A stretch of 7,682 nt of DNA from Lachnospiraceae bacterium. GTDB lineage: Bacteria > Bacillota > Clostridia > Lachnospirales > Lachnospiraceae. The position numbers were made by a program, and so were the translations under genes. Below are positions 1 to 6,159 of this stretch, one piece after another. Where the stretch lies: positions 1-7,682 of the forward strand of contig JAFOIS010000011.1 of the NCBI GenBank assembly GCA_017420605.1, read 5' to 3'. Positions within the stretch are counted from its first letter, which is position 1. The number at the start of each line of letters is the position of its first letter. A model generated the notes under the pieces. It saw only the letters and a list, made by a program, of their open reading frames with translations, searched no databases and had not been told where the DNA came from.

Positions 1-1491
1 ATGTTCTGTATCCCGTACGTGATGCTGTCCGTCATGCCAAAGCTCCGCTCGCTCGACCCGAACCTCATCGACGCGGCCATGGATCTCGGCGCGACGCCCT
101 ACGTGGCGCTCCGGCGCGTCATCGTCCCGCAGATCCGTCCGGGCATCATTTCCGGCGCCCTCATTGCCTTCACGATGAGCTTTGACGATTTCGTCATTTC
201 CTATTTCGTGACCGGCAACGGCGTCAGCAACATCTCGATCCTCGTGTATACGATGTCCAAGCGCGTCAATCCGTCGATCAACGCGCTGTCGACGCTCGTC
301 ATCCTGCTTATCACACTGGCGCTCGGCATCGTCAATATCGTGCCGATCATCCATGAAAAACGCGCAAAGGACGGCGAAGCGGCAAAACCCGTAAGCAGGC
401 GGCTTCTTGCTGTCCTTGCCGGCGTCCTTGTCGTCGTCATCGCGCTCGGCGCCATTCTCGGACGCAGCGCGGGCCGCAGGGCGCAGCAGGAAGCGGTCGA
501 AAAATACGGTTCCTCCGTCCTGAAGGTCTACATGCCCGGAGAATACATCGGCGAAGACGTGATCGGCAACTTTGAAAATGAGTTCGGTGTAAAGGTCATC
601 ATGGAGAACTTCGACTCCAACGAAATGATGTACACGAAGCTCCAGGCGGGCGATTCCTACGACGTACTGATCCCGTCCGACTACATGATCGAGCGCCTGA
701 TGAAGAACGATATGCTCCAGCCGCTCGACCTTTCGAGGATCCCGAATATCGAGAACCTGGACGACGCGGTCCGCGGCATGGATTTCGATCCGGAAAACGC
801 TTGGTCAATGCCTTACTTCTGGGGCAGCGTGGGCCTCGTCTACAATCATGAGAACGTGCCGGACGAGCTCATCGAGGAACAGGGCTGGGAGATCCTCCGG
901 AACACCGATTACAAGGGCCGTATCTACATCTACGACAGCGAACGCGATTCCTTCATGATGGCGTTCAAGGCGCTCGGCTATTCCATGAATACGGATGATT
1001 CCGCCGAGATCGAAGCCGCGTACGAGTGGCTCCGGGAAATGAACAACACCATGGAGCCGATCTACGTGACGGATGAAGTCATCGACGCGATGATGAACGG
1101 CTACATGGACATCGCCGTGGTCTACAGCGGCGACGCGACCGTGATCCTGGACGAGAACGAAGACATGAGTTTCTTCATGCCGAACGAGGGCACGAATATC
1201 TGGTGCGACGCGATGGTCATTCCCGCGAACGCGGAGAATCCGCTCCTTGCGCATGAGTTCATCAACTACATGCTTTCTTACGAAGCTGCATACGACTGCT
1301 CCGAGACAGTCGGCTACGCCTCGCCGATCGCGGAAGTCCTCGAGGAAATGAGTTCGTCCGAAGACCTCTACGCCGAAAACGCAGCCTATCTGCCGCGCAC
1401 GGGGTATGAGAAGGACGAGATGTTCCACGACAACCTGACGCTCCAGCGCGAACTTTCCCAGTACTGGATCCGCGTCAAGGCGGAAAAATAA
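1..1491 (+). CDS. potCD: Spermidine/putrescine ABC transporter, PotC permease fused to PotD substrate-binding domain (5' end cut off)
   Basis: This is the C-terminal part of a membrane protein that takes up polyamines. Residues 1-117 are the end of a PotC-type permease. An EAA loop at about 22-50 (AAMDLGATPYVALRRV) docks on the ATPase, and membrane segments lie near 47-70 and 97-117. A basic cytoplasmic linker (118-134) leads into an extra membrane helix (about 135-154), which would place the rest outside the cell. Residues 173-496 are a complete PotD-like binding domain: it starts LKVYMPGEYIGEDV and includes SMPYFWGSVGLVYN (269-282), DSERD before LGYS (312-328), VVYSGDA (373-379) and WCDAMVIPANA (401-411). 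PotC proteins are normally about 260 residues, so roughly 150 residues and several helices lie upstream of base 1. The ATG at base 1 is therefore probably an internal methionine. potA and potB are expected to the left. The domain assignment is secure; the exact polyamine is not. Confidence 0.93.
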   Translation: MFCIPYVMLSVMPKLRSLDPNLIDAAMDLGATPYVALRRVIVPQIRPGIISGALIAFTMSFDDFVISYFVTGNGVSNISILVYTMSKRVNPSINALSTLVILLITLALGIVNIVPIIHEKRAKDGEAAKPVSRRLLAVLAGVLVVVIALGAILGRSAGRRAQQEAVEKYGSSVLKVYMPGEYIGEDVIGNFENEFGVKVIMENFDSNEMMYTKLQAGDSYDVLIPSDYMIERLMKNDMLQPLDLSRIPNIENLDDAVRGMDFDPENAWSMPYFWGSVGLVYNHENVPDELIEEQGWEILRNTDYKGRIYIYDSERDSFMMAFKALGYSMNTDDSAEIEAAYEWLREMNNTMEPIYVTDEVIDAMMNGYMDIAVVYSGDATVILDENEDMSFFMPNEGTNIWCDAMVIPANAENPLLAHEFINYMLSYEAAYDCSETVGYASPIAEVLEEMSSSEDLYAENAAYLPRTGYEKDEMFHDNLTLQRELSQYWIRVKAEK

Positions 1492-1512
1492 GCGATCATA
1501 ATAAGATCCGCT
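1491..1512. terminator. Hairpin shared by convergent genes potCD and the nucleoside hydrolase gene
   Basis: The arms AGCGATC (1491-1497) and GATCCGCT (1505-1512) pair with one bulged base around a 7-nt AT-rich loop. On the minus strand the stem is followed by TATTTTT (RC of 1484-1490), as in an intrinsic terminator. On the plus strand it is followed only by TTTACTT. The two stop codons are 21 bp apart and the hairpin fills the gap, so it probably ends the minus-strand transcript and may slow the plus-strand one. The last base of the potCD stop codon lies in the stem. Confidence 0.6.
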
Positions 1513-2424
1513 TTACTTCGTGATGTGTTCTATAAGATCCGCCAGAAGGGCGTCCCGGTAAATATGATAGACCATTCTGCAGGGCGGTCGTCTTAGATCC
1601 CTGGAATAATGATGGCTGTATTCCGGGATCGGCGTCGGCACGATACTGCTCAGCATGAACCGGTCTTCCTCATTGAGGAGCCATCCGATCGCGGTGACGT
1701 CCCAGAGCGGCCTGCTCCAGACCCTGCCCTTTGCATAAGCATTTGCCGTCTCTTCGGTATGGTCCACGAGATAATCGCAGAGCGCGTTTTTTCCGCGCAG
1801 CCAGTATTCGAGTTCCGGACCGGTCGTGGTGAATGCGCTGACGACGCCCTTACACGGCAGAAGGACAAGGGGCGCGCCGGAATCCATCACGACCCGCGCG
1901 GCCGCAACGTCCTGCCGGCAGTTGAATTCCAGGTTGTCCGGCCAGTGCAGCGCATTTCCGCCGAGCCAGACGATCACGATCCTCTCCGCGATCTCCGGCG
2001 CCGCAAGCAGAGCCGAGGCGATATTCGTGATCGCCCCGATCGCGACGACGTAGAGCGGACGTTCCGGAGAATACTGCATCGCCCTTTCGCACAGGTCGCG
2101 CATGGCCTCGGAATCGACCGGCGTCTTCTCGTCCGGAAGATATTCCCGCGATCCGGCGAGGACCGGGTACTCCTCCCTTCCGGCAAGCGCAAGGATGTGC
2201 CGTATCTCGCGGCGGCTCTTCTCCATCCCGTCCGCCGGACCGGAGGACTTCTTATTGAAGAACGGCGCCGCGTAAAATGCTTTTACGCACAGTTTTTCAG
2301 AGGCATGGACCGCATAGGAAATGGCGTACTGGTCGTCGACCTCATTATACGCGTCCGTATCCAGCACCATGTCGATCTGTCCGGCAGGGCATTCCAGCAT
2401 CCGCAGTCTTCTTTCGTCGTCCAT
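1513..2424 (-). CDS. Nucleoside hydrolase, inosine-uridine-preferring (IUNH) superfamily
   Basis: A 303-residue cytoplasmic enzyme of usual family length, predicted to cleave the N-glycosidic bond of a (ribo)nucleoside into free base and sugar. The N-terminal calcium/ribose-binding aspartate cluster is seen as LDTDAYNEVDDQYAI (21-35; D22, D24, D30, D31). GAITNIA (130-136) supplies the usual threonine (T133). NLEFNCRQD (164-172) gives the ribose-contacting E/N residues. PLWDVTAIGWL (239-249) carries the C-terminal metal-binding aspartate D242. Two features differ from classical IUNH: the DxDPGxDD loop is two residues longer, and the position before D242 is Trp where purine-active enzymes have His. 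This points to a distinct subfamily whose substrate may not be inosine or uridine. The start is supported by a doubled AAAGGA ribosome binding site (2429-2439). It is the third gene of a leftward cluster after the kinase and epimerase genes. Confidence 0.88.
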   Translation of the reverse strand: MDDERRLRMLECPAGQIDMVLDTDAYNEVDDQYAISYAVHASEKLCVKAFYAAPFFNKKSSGPADGMEKSRREIRHILALAGREEYPVLAGSREYLPDEKTPVDSEAMRDLCERAMQYSPERPLYVVAIGAITNIASALLAAPEIAERIVIVWLGGNALHWPDNLEFNCRQDVAAARVVMDSGAPLVLLPCKGVVSAFTTTGPELEYWLRGKNALCDYLVDHTEETANAYAKGRVWSRPLWDVTAIGWLLNEEDRFMLSSIVPTPIPEYSHHYSRDLRRPPCRMVYHIYRDALLADLIEHITK

Positions 2425-2464
2425 CTTATCCTTTCCTTTCGAAGCCGCCCATTTTCATTTCCAA

Positions 2465-2488
2465 AGGGCTCCGGTCCCCCGGAGCCCT
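2465..2488 (-). terminator. Strong intercistronic hairpin between the epimerase and nucleoside hydrolase genes
   Basis: Perfect 10-bp arms, AGGGCTCCGG and CCGGAGCCCT, enclose a 4-nt loop. In the minus-strand reading direction it lies 32 nt after the epimerase stop and 40 nt before the nucleoside hydrolase start. It is followed only by TTGGAAATGAAAATGG, so the U-tract is poor. It could be a weak terminator, an attenuator or an mRNA-stabilising stem that sets relative expression of the two genes. The remainder of 2425-2520 is AT-rich, and I could not find a convincing -35/-10 pair for a separate promoter. Confidence 0.5.
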
Positions 2489-2520
2489 GCGCATAATATC
2501 CTGTTATACTATTCCGACGT

Positions 2521-3555
2521 TCAGACCCTGATCGTCTGGAATTCGTAGACCGTTTTGCTTCTGTAGATCTCGCCGGCCCGAAGGATCGGACTCTTGAAAC
2601 CCGGCTGATGGATCGCATCCGGGAAAAACTGCGTCTCGAAGCAGCAGGCCGCGTACGGCGGATAGGCTTCACCCGTCTTTCCGACGTTGCCGGCCTTCGG
2701 CGGCGTGTAGATCTGCAGGCCCGGGCAGTCCGTATAGACGTTCATGAGGATCCCCGAATCGGAGGAGTAGAAATCGGCTGCAAGGCCGTAGCCGTCGGCG
2801 TCGAGCGCGTAGTTCACGTCGTATTCCCGGAGTTTGCCGTATTCGGCTTCCGAAGACAGGTACTGGCCGATCGCGCGGCGCGTCCGGAAATCGAACGGTG
2901 TTCCCTCGACCGGAAGAAGCCTTCCCGTCGGGATCTTCTCCGCGTCGACTTCGGTGATGGCGCTGCCCAGGATCCGGACAAGGTGATTTAAGATCGTGCC
3001 GCCGCCGTTCAGATTGAAGTAACTGTGGTTCGTCAGGTTGCAGATCGTGTCGCGGTCGGAAACGGCTTCATATTCGATCTCGAAACGGCTGCCGTTCCGG
3101 ACGGAATAGGTGACCTTCACGTCCATGTCGCCCGGGAAGCCCTGGTCCATGTCATGGCTCGCAAGCTCCATCGTCACGGAATCCTTCTCAACGTTTGTGA
3201 CCTTGAGGAGCCGCTTGTTCCAGGTATCCGGAGCGCTGTGGCAGTTGTTCTCGCCCTCGGTCTTCGTCATGAAATAGCGCTTGCCGCCGATGATGAACTC
3301 GCTGCCCTTGATGCGGTTGCAGCAGCGGCCCACGAAGGCGCCGTAAAAGCCGCCCTTCGTCTCATAGCCGGTCACGTCGTTGAAGCCCAGTACGACGTCC
3401 CGGATGCCGCCGTCCTTATCGGGTACCAGGATCGATACGACGTTGGCGCCGTAATCCGAGATCCGGACGGTGATTCCTTCTTCGCTGACAATACTGTACA
3501 GTTTTGTATTGAGTCCCGTTTTCGTGGTCCCGAAATCTCTTCTGGTAACGCTCAT
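2521..3555 (-). CDS. galM: Aldose 1-epimerase (galactose mutarotase family)
   Basis: A cytoplasmic enzyme that interconverts alpha and beta anomers of aldoses so the correct anomer enters catabolism. The 344-residue product matches the family's usual 340-350. Expected active-site positions are present: FVGRCCNRIKG (74-84; substrate-binding Arg), NNCHSAP (103-109; H106), LTNHSYFNL (174-182; H177, the presumed general acid), YDVNYAL (245-251; D246) and CFETQFFPDA (305-314; E307, the presumed base). The frame is open for 47 codons further upstream, but the start at 3555 is preferred. A GGAGG site (3562-3566) lies 6 nt upstream, and homology begins with SVTRRDFGTTKTG; the upstream stretch overlaps the kinase gene and looks non-coding. 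The sugar specificity cannot be told from sequence. The neighbours (sugar kinase upstream, nucleoside hydrolase downstream) suggest a pentose or hexose salvage role rather than the Leloir pathway, since no galK or galT is visible. Confidence 0.9.
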   Translation of the reverse strand: MSVTRRDFGTTKTGLNTKLYSIVSEEGITVRISDYGANVVSILVPDKDGGIRDVVLGFNDVTGYETKGGFYGAFVGRCCNRIKGSEFIIGGKRYFMTKTEGENNCHSAPDTWNKRLLKVTNVEKDSVTMELASHDMDQGFPGDMDVKVTYSVRNGSRFEIEYEAVSDRDTICNLTNHSYFNLNGGGTILNHLVRILGSAITEVDAEKIPTGRLLPVEGTPFDFRTRRAIGQYLSSEAEYGKLREYDVNYALDADGYGLAADFYSSDSGILMNVYTDCPGLQIYTPPKAGNVGKTGEAYPPYAACCFETQFFPDAIHQPGFKSPILRAGEIYRSKTVYEFQTIRV

Positions 3556-3561
3556 ACTGTG

Positions 3562-3566
3562 CCTCC
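3562..3566 (-). promoter_or_regulatory. Ribosome binding site that fixes the galM start
   Basis: GGAGG on the minus strand, 6 nt before the ATG at 3555. No comparable site precedes the ATG at 3696, which would begin inside the kinase gene. Confidence 0.8.
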
Positions 3567-3606
3567 GAATCGAAAATCTGGGTATAGAGATGCATTTATT
3601 GCATAA

Positions 3607-3622
3607 GCCGGCCGGGGCCGGC
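3607..3622. other. GC-rich hairpin between the kinase and epimerase genes
   Basis: Perfect 6-bp arms, GCCGGC, flank a 4-nt loop. It begins 7 nt after the kinase stop codon in the minus-strand reading direction. What follows on the minus strand is TTATGCAATAAATGCA, not a U-tract. On the plus strand it is followed by GTTTTCTT (3623-3630), so in form it is a better terminator for antisense (plus-strand) transcription. A small inverted repeat, ATGCA-N5-TGCAT (3590-3604), sits next to it. The 73-bp gap shows no good promoter for galM, so read-through from the kinase is the simplest reading. Confidence 0.45.
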
Positions 3623-3628
3623 GTTTTC

Positions 3629-5095
3629 TTACCGGATATCCGCGATCCCGACCGTCGCGTCGTAGAGCGACGTAAAGATCCGGTAGCGCCTGTCATTTTC
3701 CGGATCCTTCTCCGGCTCGTAGCGCTTTTTCATGGAAACGGCTTTGCCGCAGGCCTCCGCAAGATCCGCGAAATCTCCCGCGCCGACAGCGCCCACGATC
3801 GCCGCCCCGAGGCAAGCCGCTTCCGTATCGGACGGAATGTCCACGGGAAGACCGGTCTGGTCGGCCTGCATCTGGCACCAGACAGCGCTCTTTGCGCCGC
3901 CGCCCGTCGCGATAATGCGCTTCACTTCCGTCCCGGTCGCGCGGATGCTGTCGCAGTTTTTCCGGAGCAGGCAGGACACGCCGTCCATGACGGCGCCGGC
4001 CATATCGATCACGTCATGCTCCTGCCTGAGTCCCCAGAAGACCCCGGTCGCGCGCGAATCGTATTCCGGCGCGTTGGTGCCGACGATATAGGGCAGGAAG
4101 ACGGGCAGACTGCTTCTCTTCCGCTCCGCGAGCGCCCTGTTCATCTCATCGTAAGAGACGTCCTTCATGCAGGCGGTCTTCAGCCATTCGAGGGAAGCGC
4201 CGCCGCTCTCGCAGCAGGGCAGCATGATCCAGGTATCCGGCAGGAACCCGTAGTGCATGGCGATCTCTGCGTCCGGATCGACTTTGTCCGCCATGACGAC
4301 AAGGGCCATGACCGTACCGGTCGAAAGCGAAACGCCGCCCGGTGTGATATTGCCCGTGCCGACCATGCCTGCGAAATGATCGAGCGTGCCGATGTTGACG
4401 ATAGTATTGCGGGACAGGCCGGTCTCCTTTGCCGCCTCTTCCGAAACGAAGCCGGCCGGCGTATTCGGTTCTACGAGCGGCGGCAGCTGCGCCTCCCCGA
4501 TACCGATCGCGGAAAGCATTTCCTGCCAGTAGCATTTGTTGTAGATATCGAAATAGAAGGAGAAGGTGGCGATAGACATATCGCTCATCAGTTCCCCGGT
4601 CATGCGGTAAATGAGGTAGTCCTTGAGGAGAAGGTAATAGGCCGCGTTCTCATAGACTTCCGGGCGGTGGTTCTTAAGCCACAGGATCTTGGTCGCGGGC
4701 CAGGTCGGCAGAACCGCCATCTGTCCGGTGGTCCTGTGGATGATCTCCGGGCTGAACTTTGACGCCAGAACGTCGCACTCCTCTTTCGAGCGGTCGTCCA
4801 TCCAGGAAATGGCATTCATGAGCGGCTGCCCGTCAAGGCCGAGCACGACGAGCGTCTCCGCCTGTCCGGTGAAACCGATGGAACGGATCTCGTCCGGGGA
4901 AATGCCGGATCCCGCAAGAAGACGGCGGATCATGGCGGCAAAGCTGTCGTAATAGCGGAGGATATCGAGTTCCACATAGCCCGGATCTCCGGTGTAATAG
5001 ACCTTCTCGGATTCCCGCGCGACACAGACAAGATCCCCGCTGTAGAGCGCTGCCTTAAGATTCGTGCTGCCAAGATCGACACCGATATAATACAT
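3629..5095 (-). CDS. FGGY-family carbohydrate kinase, xylulokinase-like
   Basis: An ATP-dependent cytoplasmic sugar kinase of 488 residues, typical for FGGY enzymes. It shows the N-terminal phosphate-binding motif IGVDLGSTNLKAALY (4-18), a substrate-side segment GFTGQAETLVVLGLDG (74-89) with ISWMDDRS (96-103), LDHFAGMVGTG (238-248) with D239 as likely catalytic base, GVSLSTGT (254-261) in the second ATPase half, and the C-terminal adenosine motif IIATGGGAKSAVW (394-406). Overall it most resembles xylulokinase-type members, but FGGY substrates (xylulose, ribulose, gluconate, others) cannot be assigned by eye. The start at 5095 is chosen because GGAGG (5105-5109) is spaced 9 nt from it. The ATG at 5104 abuts that site, and the one at 5137 lies at about the predicted transcription start. 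It is the first gene of a leftward cluster with galM and the nucleoside hydrolase gene, divergent from eda. Confidence 0.9.
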   Translation of the reverse strand: MYYIGVDLGSTNLKAALYSGDLVCVARESEKVYYTGDPGYVELDILRYYDSFAAMIRRLLAGSGISPDEIRSIGFTGQAETLVVLGLDGQPLMNAISWMDDRSKEECDVLASKFSPEIIHRTTGQMAVLPTWPATKILWLKNHRPEVYENAAYYLLLKDYLIYRMTGELMSDMSIATFSFYFDIYNKCYWQEMLSAIGIGEAQLPPLVEPNTPAGFVSEEAAKETGLSRNTIVNIGTLDHFAGMVGTGNITPGGVSLSTGTVMALVVMADKVDPDAEIAMHYGFLPDTWIMLPCCESGGASLEWLKTACMKDVSYDEMNRALAERKRSSLPVFLPYIVGTNAPEYDSRATGVFWGLRQEHDVIDMAGAVMDGVSCLLRKNCDSIRATGTEVKRIIATGGGAKSAVWCQMQADQTGLPVDIPSDTEAACLGAAIVGAVGAGDFADLAEACGKAVSMKKRYEPEKDPENDRRYRIFTSLYDATVGIADIR

Positions 5096-5104
5096 ATCTT
5101 CCAT

Positions 5105-5109
5105 CCTCC
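5105..5109 (-). promoter_or_regulatory. Ribosome binding site that fixes the FGGY kinase start
   Basis: GGAGG on the minus strand, 9 nt before ATG 5095 and 0 nt before ATG 5104. The spacing favours 5095, so the protein begins MYYIGVDLGS. Confidence 0.75.
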
Positions 5110-5145
5110 GGTTGACCGACGCGCTGCCGACAAACATCCAAGGGT

Positions 5146-5174
5146 AGTATAGCGCCCGTGCCCGGATATGTCAA
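5146..5174 (-). promoter_or_regulatory. Sigma-A type promoter of the kinase-galM-nucleoside hydrolase cluster
   Basis: On the minus strand a perfect -35 TTGACA (5169-5174) and a -10 TATACT (5146-5151; one mismatch to consensus) are separated by exactly 17 bp. Transcription should begin near 5139, giving a leader of about 44 nt. This is the clearest promoter in the window, and such a strong core usually needs a repressor to be controlled. Confidence 0.85.
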
Positions 5175-5192
5175 TTCAGCGGAGGTCCTGCC

Positions 5193-5202
5193 GCGGCGCC
5201 GC
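5193..5202. promoter_or_regulatory. Perfect 10-bp palindrome GCGGCGCCGC
   Basis: A self-complementary site about 55-63 bp upstream of the predicted kinase transcription start. It is built from the same GCGGC half-site found in the GCGGCGTATG repeats and the 5338 palindrome. It could be an operator, but the surrounding DNA is GC-rich, so chance is possible. Confidence 0.35.
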
Positions 5203-5216
5203 GCGCACCGTGTCTC

Positions 5217-5265
5217 AGCGGCGTATGGTGCTGCCTGCGTTCCGTATCATAGCGGCGTATGGTGC
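5217..5265. repeat. Pair of 15-bp direct repeats AGCGGCGTATGGTGC in the divergent control region
   Basis: Identical copies lie at 5217-5231 and 5251-5265, with starts 34 bp apart. A third, shorter copy (GCGGCGTATG) lies at 5338-5347. The second copy runs into a perfect inverted repeat, GGTGCA-CCC-TGCACC (5261-5275). Exact repetition inside a 357-bp region between two divergent catabolic units suggests binding sites for a regulator of one or both. Confidence 0.55.
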
Positions 5266-5275
5266 ACCCTGCACC
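5261..5275. promoter_or_regulatory. Inverted repeat GGTGCA-N3-TGCACC, possible operator
   Basis: Perfect 6-bp arms around CCC give a compact dyad of 15 bp, a common shape for a dimeric helix-turn-helix repressor site. It overlaps the end of the second direct repeat. It lies about 94-108 bp upstream of the predicted eda transcription start. Confidence 0.4.
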
Positions 5276-5337
5276 GCAGTCATCTCCGGGATAATGTAAA
5301 TGACCGATTCGGTTATTCAAAATCTGCGCAAAATTAT

Positions 5338-5351
5338 GCGGCGTATGCCGC
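5338..5351. promoter_or_regulatory. Palindrome GCGGC-GTAT-GCCGC over the eda core promoter, possible operator
   Basis: Perfect 5-bp arms around a 4-bp centre, containing the third copy of GCGGCGTATG. It occupies about -31 to -18 relative to the predicted eda start, where a bound protein would block RNA polymerase. The placement and the shared half-site make it the best operator candidate of the region. Confidence 0.5.
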
Positions 5352-5353
5352 GC

Positions 5354-5362
5354 TGATATGAT
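5354..5362 (+). promoter_or_regulatory. Extended -10 promoter of eda
   Basis: TGATATGAT is an extended -10 (TG-N plus TATGAT, one mismatch to TATAAT). The -35 position (5334-5339, TTATGC) is poor, as is usual for extended -10 promoters. An overlapping TACAAT (5362-5367) is an alternative -10. Transcription would start near 5369, leaving a leader of about 84 nt before eda. Confidence 0.55.
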
Positions 5363-5399
5363 ACAATATATCCATCTGAATCAATACGTACGGCAGGAA

Positions 5400-5427
5400 C
5401 CGGCACACCGCGTTTTCGCCGTGCCGG
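5400..5427 (+). promoter_or_regulatory. Stable hairpin in the eda leader
   Basis: An outer stem CCGGCAC/GTGCCGG (7 bp) and an inner stem GCG-TTTT-CGC are separated by a small asymmetric internal loop (ACC versus C). It ends 13 nt before the AAGGAG ribosome binding site (5441-5446). The following CCTGTGTTT is not a convincing U-tract. It may therefore be an mRNA-stabilising or translation-tuning stem, or a weak attenuator. No riboswitch class is recognisable. Confidence 0.5.
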
Positions 5428-5452
5428 CCTGTGTTTATGAAAGGAGTTCTCT

Positions 5453-6091
5453 ATGCATCCTGTACTGGAAAAAATGAAGACTATCGGCATTATCCCTGTC
5501 GTCGTCCTGGATGATCCCAAGGACGCGGTCGCGCTCGGCACAGCGCTGGTAAACGGCGGTCTTCCCGCTGCGGAAGTGACCTTCCGTACCGCTGCCGCTG
5601 AGGAATCCATCCGTCTTATGGTAAAGGAAGTTCCGGAGCTCCTTGTCGGCGCCGGCACCGTTCTTACGACCGAGCAGGTCGACCGTGCAGTGGCGGCAGG
5701 CGCGAAATTCATAGTCTCCCCGGGTCTCAATCCCGTCGTCGTAAAGCACTGCCAGGAGATCGGCGTCCCGATCACCCCGGGCATCCAGACCCCGACGGAA
5801 GTCGAGATGGCGCTCTCGTTCGGACTTGATATCGTCAAGTTCTTCCCGGCGGAACCGGCCGGCGGCCTCAAGATGATCAAGGCGATCGCCGCCGCGTATG
5901 TCAACGTCCGCTTCATGCCGACCGGCGGCATTTCCCTTTCCAACGTCCGCGAGTATCTTTCCTATGACAAGATCTTCGCCTGCGGCGGCACCTGGATGGT
6001 CAAGAAAGATATGATCGCCGAAGGCAAATTCGACGAGATCGAGAAGATCGTCGCCGACGCGGCCGCCATCGTCAAGGAAATCCGCGGGTAA
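5453..6091 (+). CDS. eda: 2-dehydro-3-deoxy-phosphogluconate (KDPG) / 4-hydroxy-2-oxoglutarate aldolase
   Basis: A class I, Schiff-base aldolase that splits KDPG into pyruvate and glyceraldehyde-3-phosphate, the final step of hexuronate and Entner-Doudoroff breakdown. The 212-residue length matches Eda. Key residues are in place: AAEVTFRT (39-46) with E41 (proton shuttle) and R45, GAGTVLT (66-72) with T69, SPGLNPVVV (89-97), and DIVKFFPAE (126-134) with the Schiff-base lysine K129. PTGGI (about 164-168) follows in the phosphate-binding part of the TIM barrel. The start has an excellent AAGGAG site (5441-5446) 6 nt upstream. It has its own promoter region shared with the divergent kinase. The KDG kinase gene follows after a 226-bp gap filled largely by a 21-bp repeat array, and the two form one pathway unit. 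Family members often also act on KHG; this cannot be excluded here. Confidence 0.96.
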   Translation: MHPVLEKMKTIGIIPVVVLDDPKDAVALGTALVNGGLPAAEVTFRTAAAEESIRLMVKEVPELLVGAGTVLTTEQVDRAVAAGAKFIVSPGLNPVVVKHCQEIGVPITPGIQTPTEVEMALSFGLDIVKFFPAEPAGGLKMIKAIAAAYVNVRFMPTGGISLSNVREYLSYDKIFACGGTWMVKKDMIAEGKFDEIEKIVADAAAIVKEIRG

Positions 6092-6100
6092 AAATCTTAC

Positions 6101-6144
6101 GCCGGCTTCGTCGGCCAATTGCCGCCGCTCACCTGCGCAGCGGC
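6101..6144 (+). other. Two GC-rich hairpins just after eda
   Basis: A short stem GCCGG/TCGGC around a CTTCG loop lies within about 6101-6116. A perfect stem GCCGCT (6124-6129) / AGCGGC (6139-6144) with a 9-nt loop follows. Neither is followed by a U-tract, so they are unlikely to be efficient intrinsic terminators. They may protect the eda message from 3' decay, allowing eda to be expressed above the downstream kinase gene. Confidence 0.35.
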
Positions 6145-6159
6145 TGAAGAAGACCGGCT

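Noticed and set aside
1609..2496. Plus-strand open frame (295 codons) opposite the nucleoside hydrolase gene
   Set aside because: Shadow of a well-supported gene; Arg/Pro-rich product with no recognisable motif.
2500..2515. AT-rich TATAAC/TATTAT boxes as a separate promoter for the nucleoside hydrolase gene
   Set aside because: No -35 element lies at 16-18 bp spacing; AT-richness alone is not enough.
3025..3606. Plus-strand open frame (193 codons) opposite galM
   Set aside because: Ala/Val-rich shadow frame over a gene with all mutarotase active-site residues.
3470..4762. Long plus-strand open frame (430 codons) opposite the FGGY kinase gene
   Set aside because: It is antisense to a gene with all FGGY motifs, has no family resemblance or ribosome binding site, and its Arg/Ala/Asp/Val-rich composition is typical of GC-rich shadow frames.
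5158..5361. Plus-strand 67-codon GTG frame in the divergent control region
   Set aside because: It overlaps both promoters and the repeated operator-like motifs, has no ribosome binding site, and its internal similarity comes from the DNA repeats.
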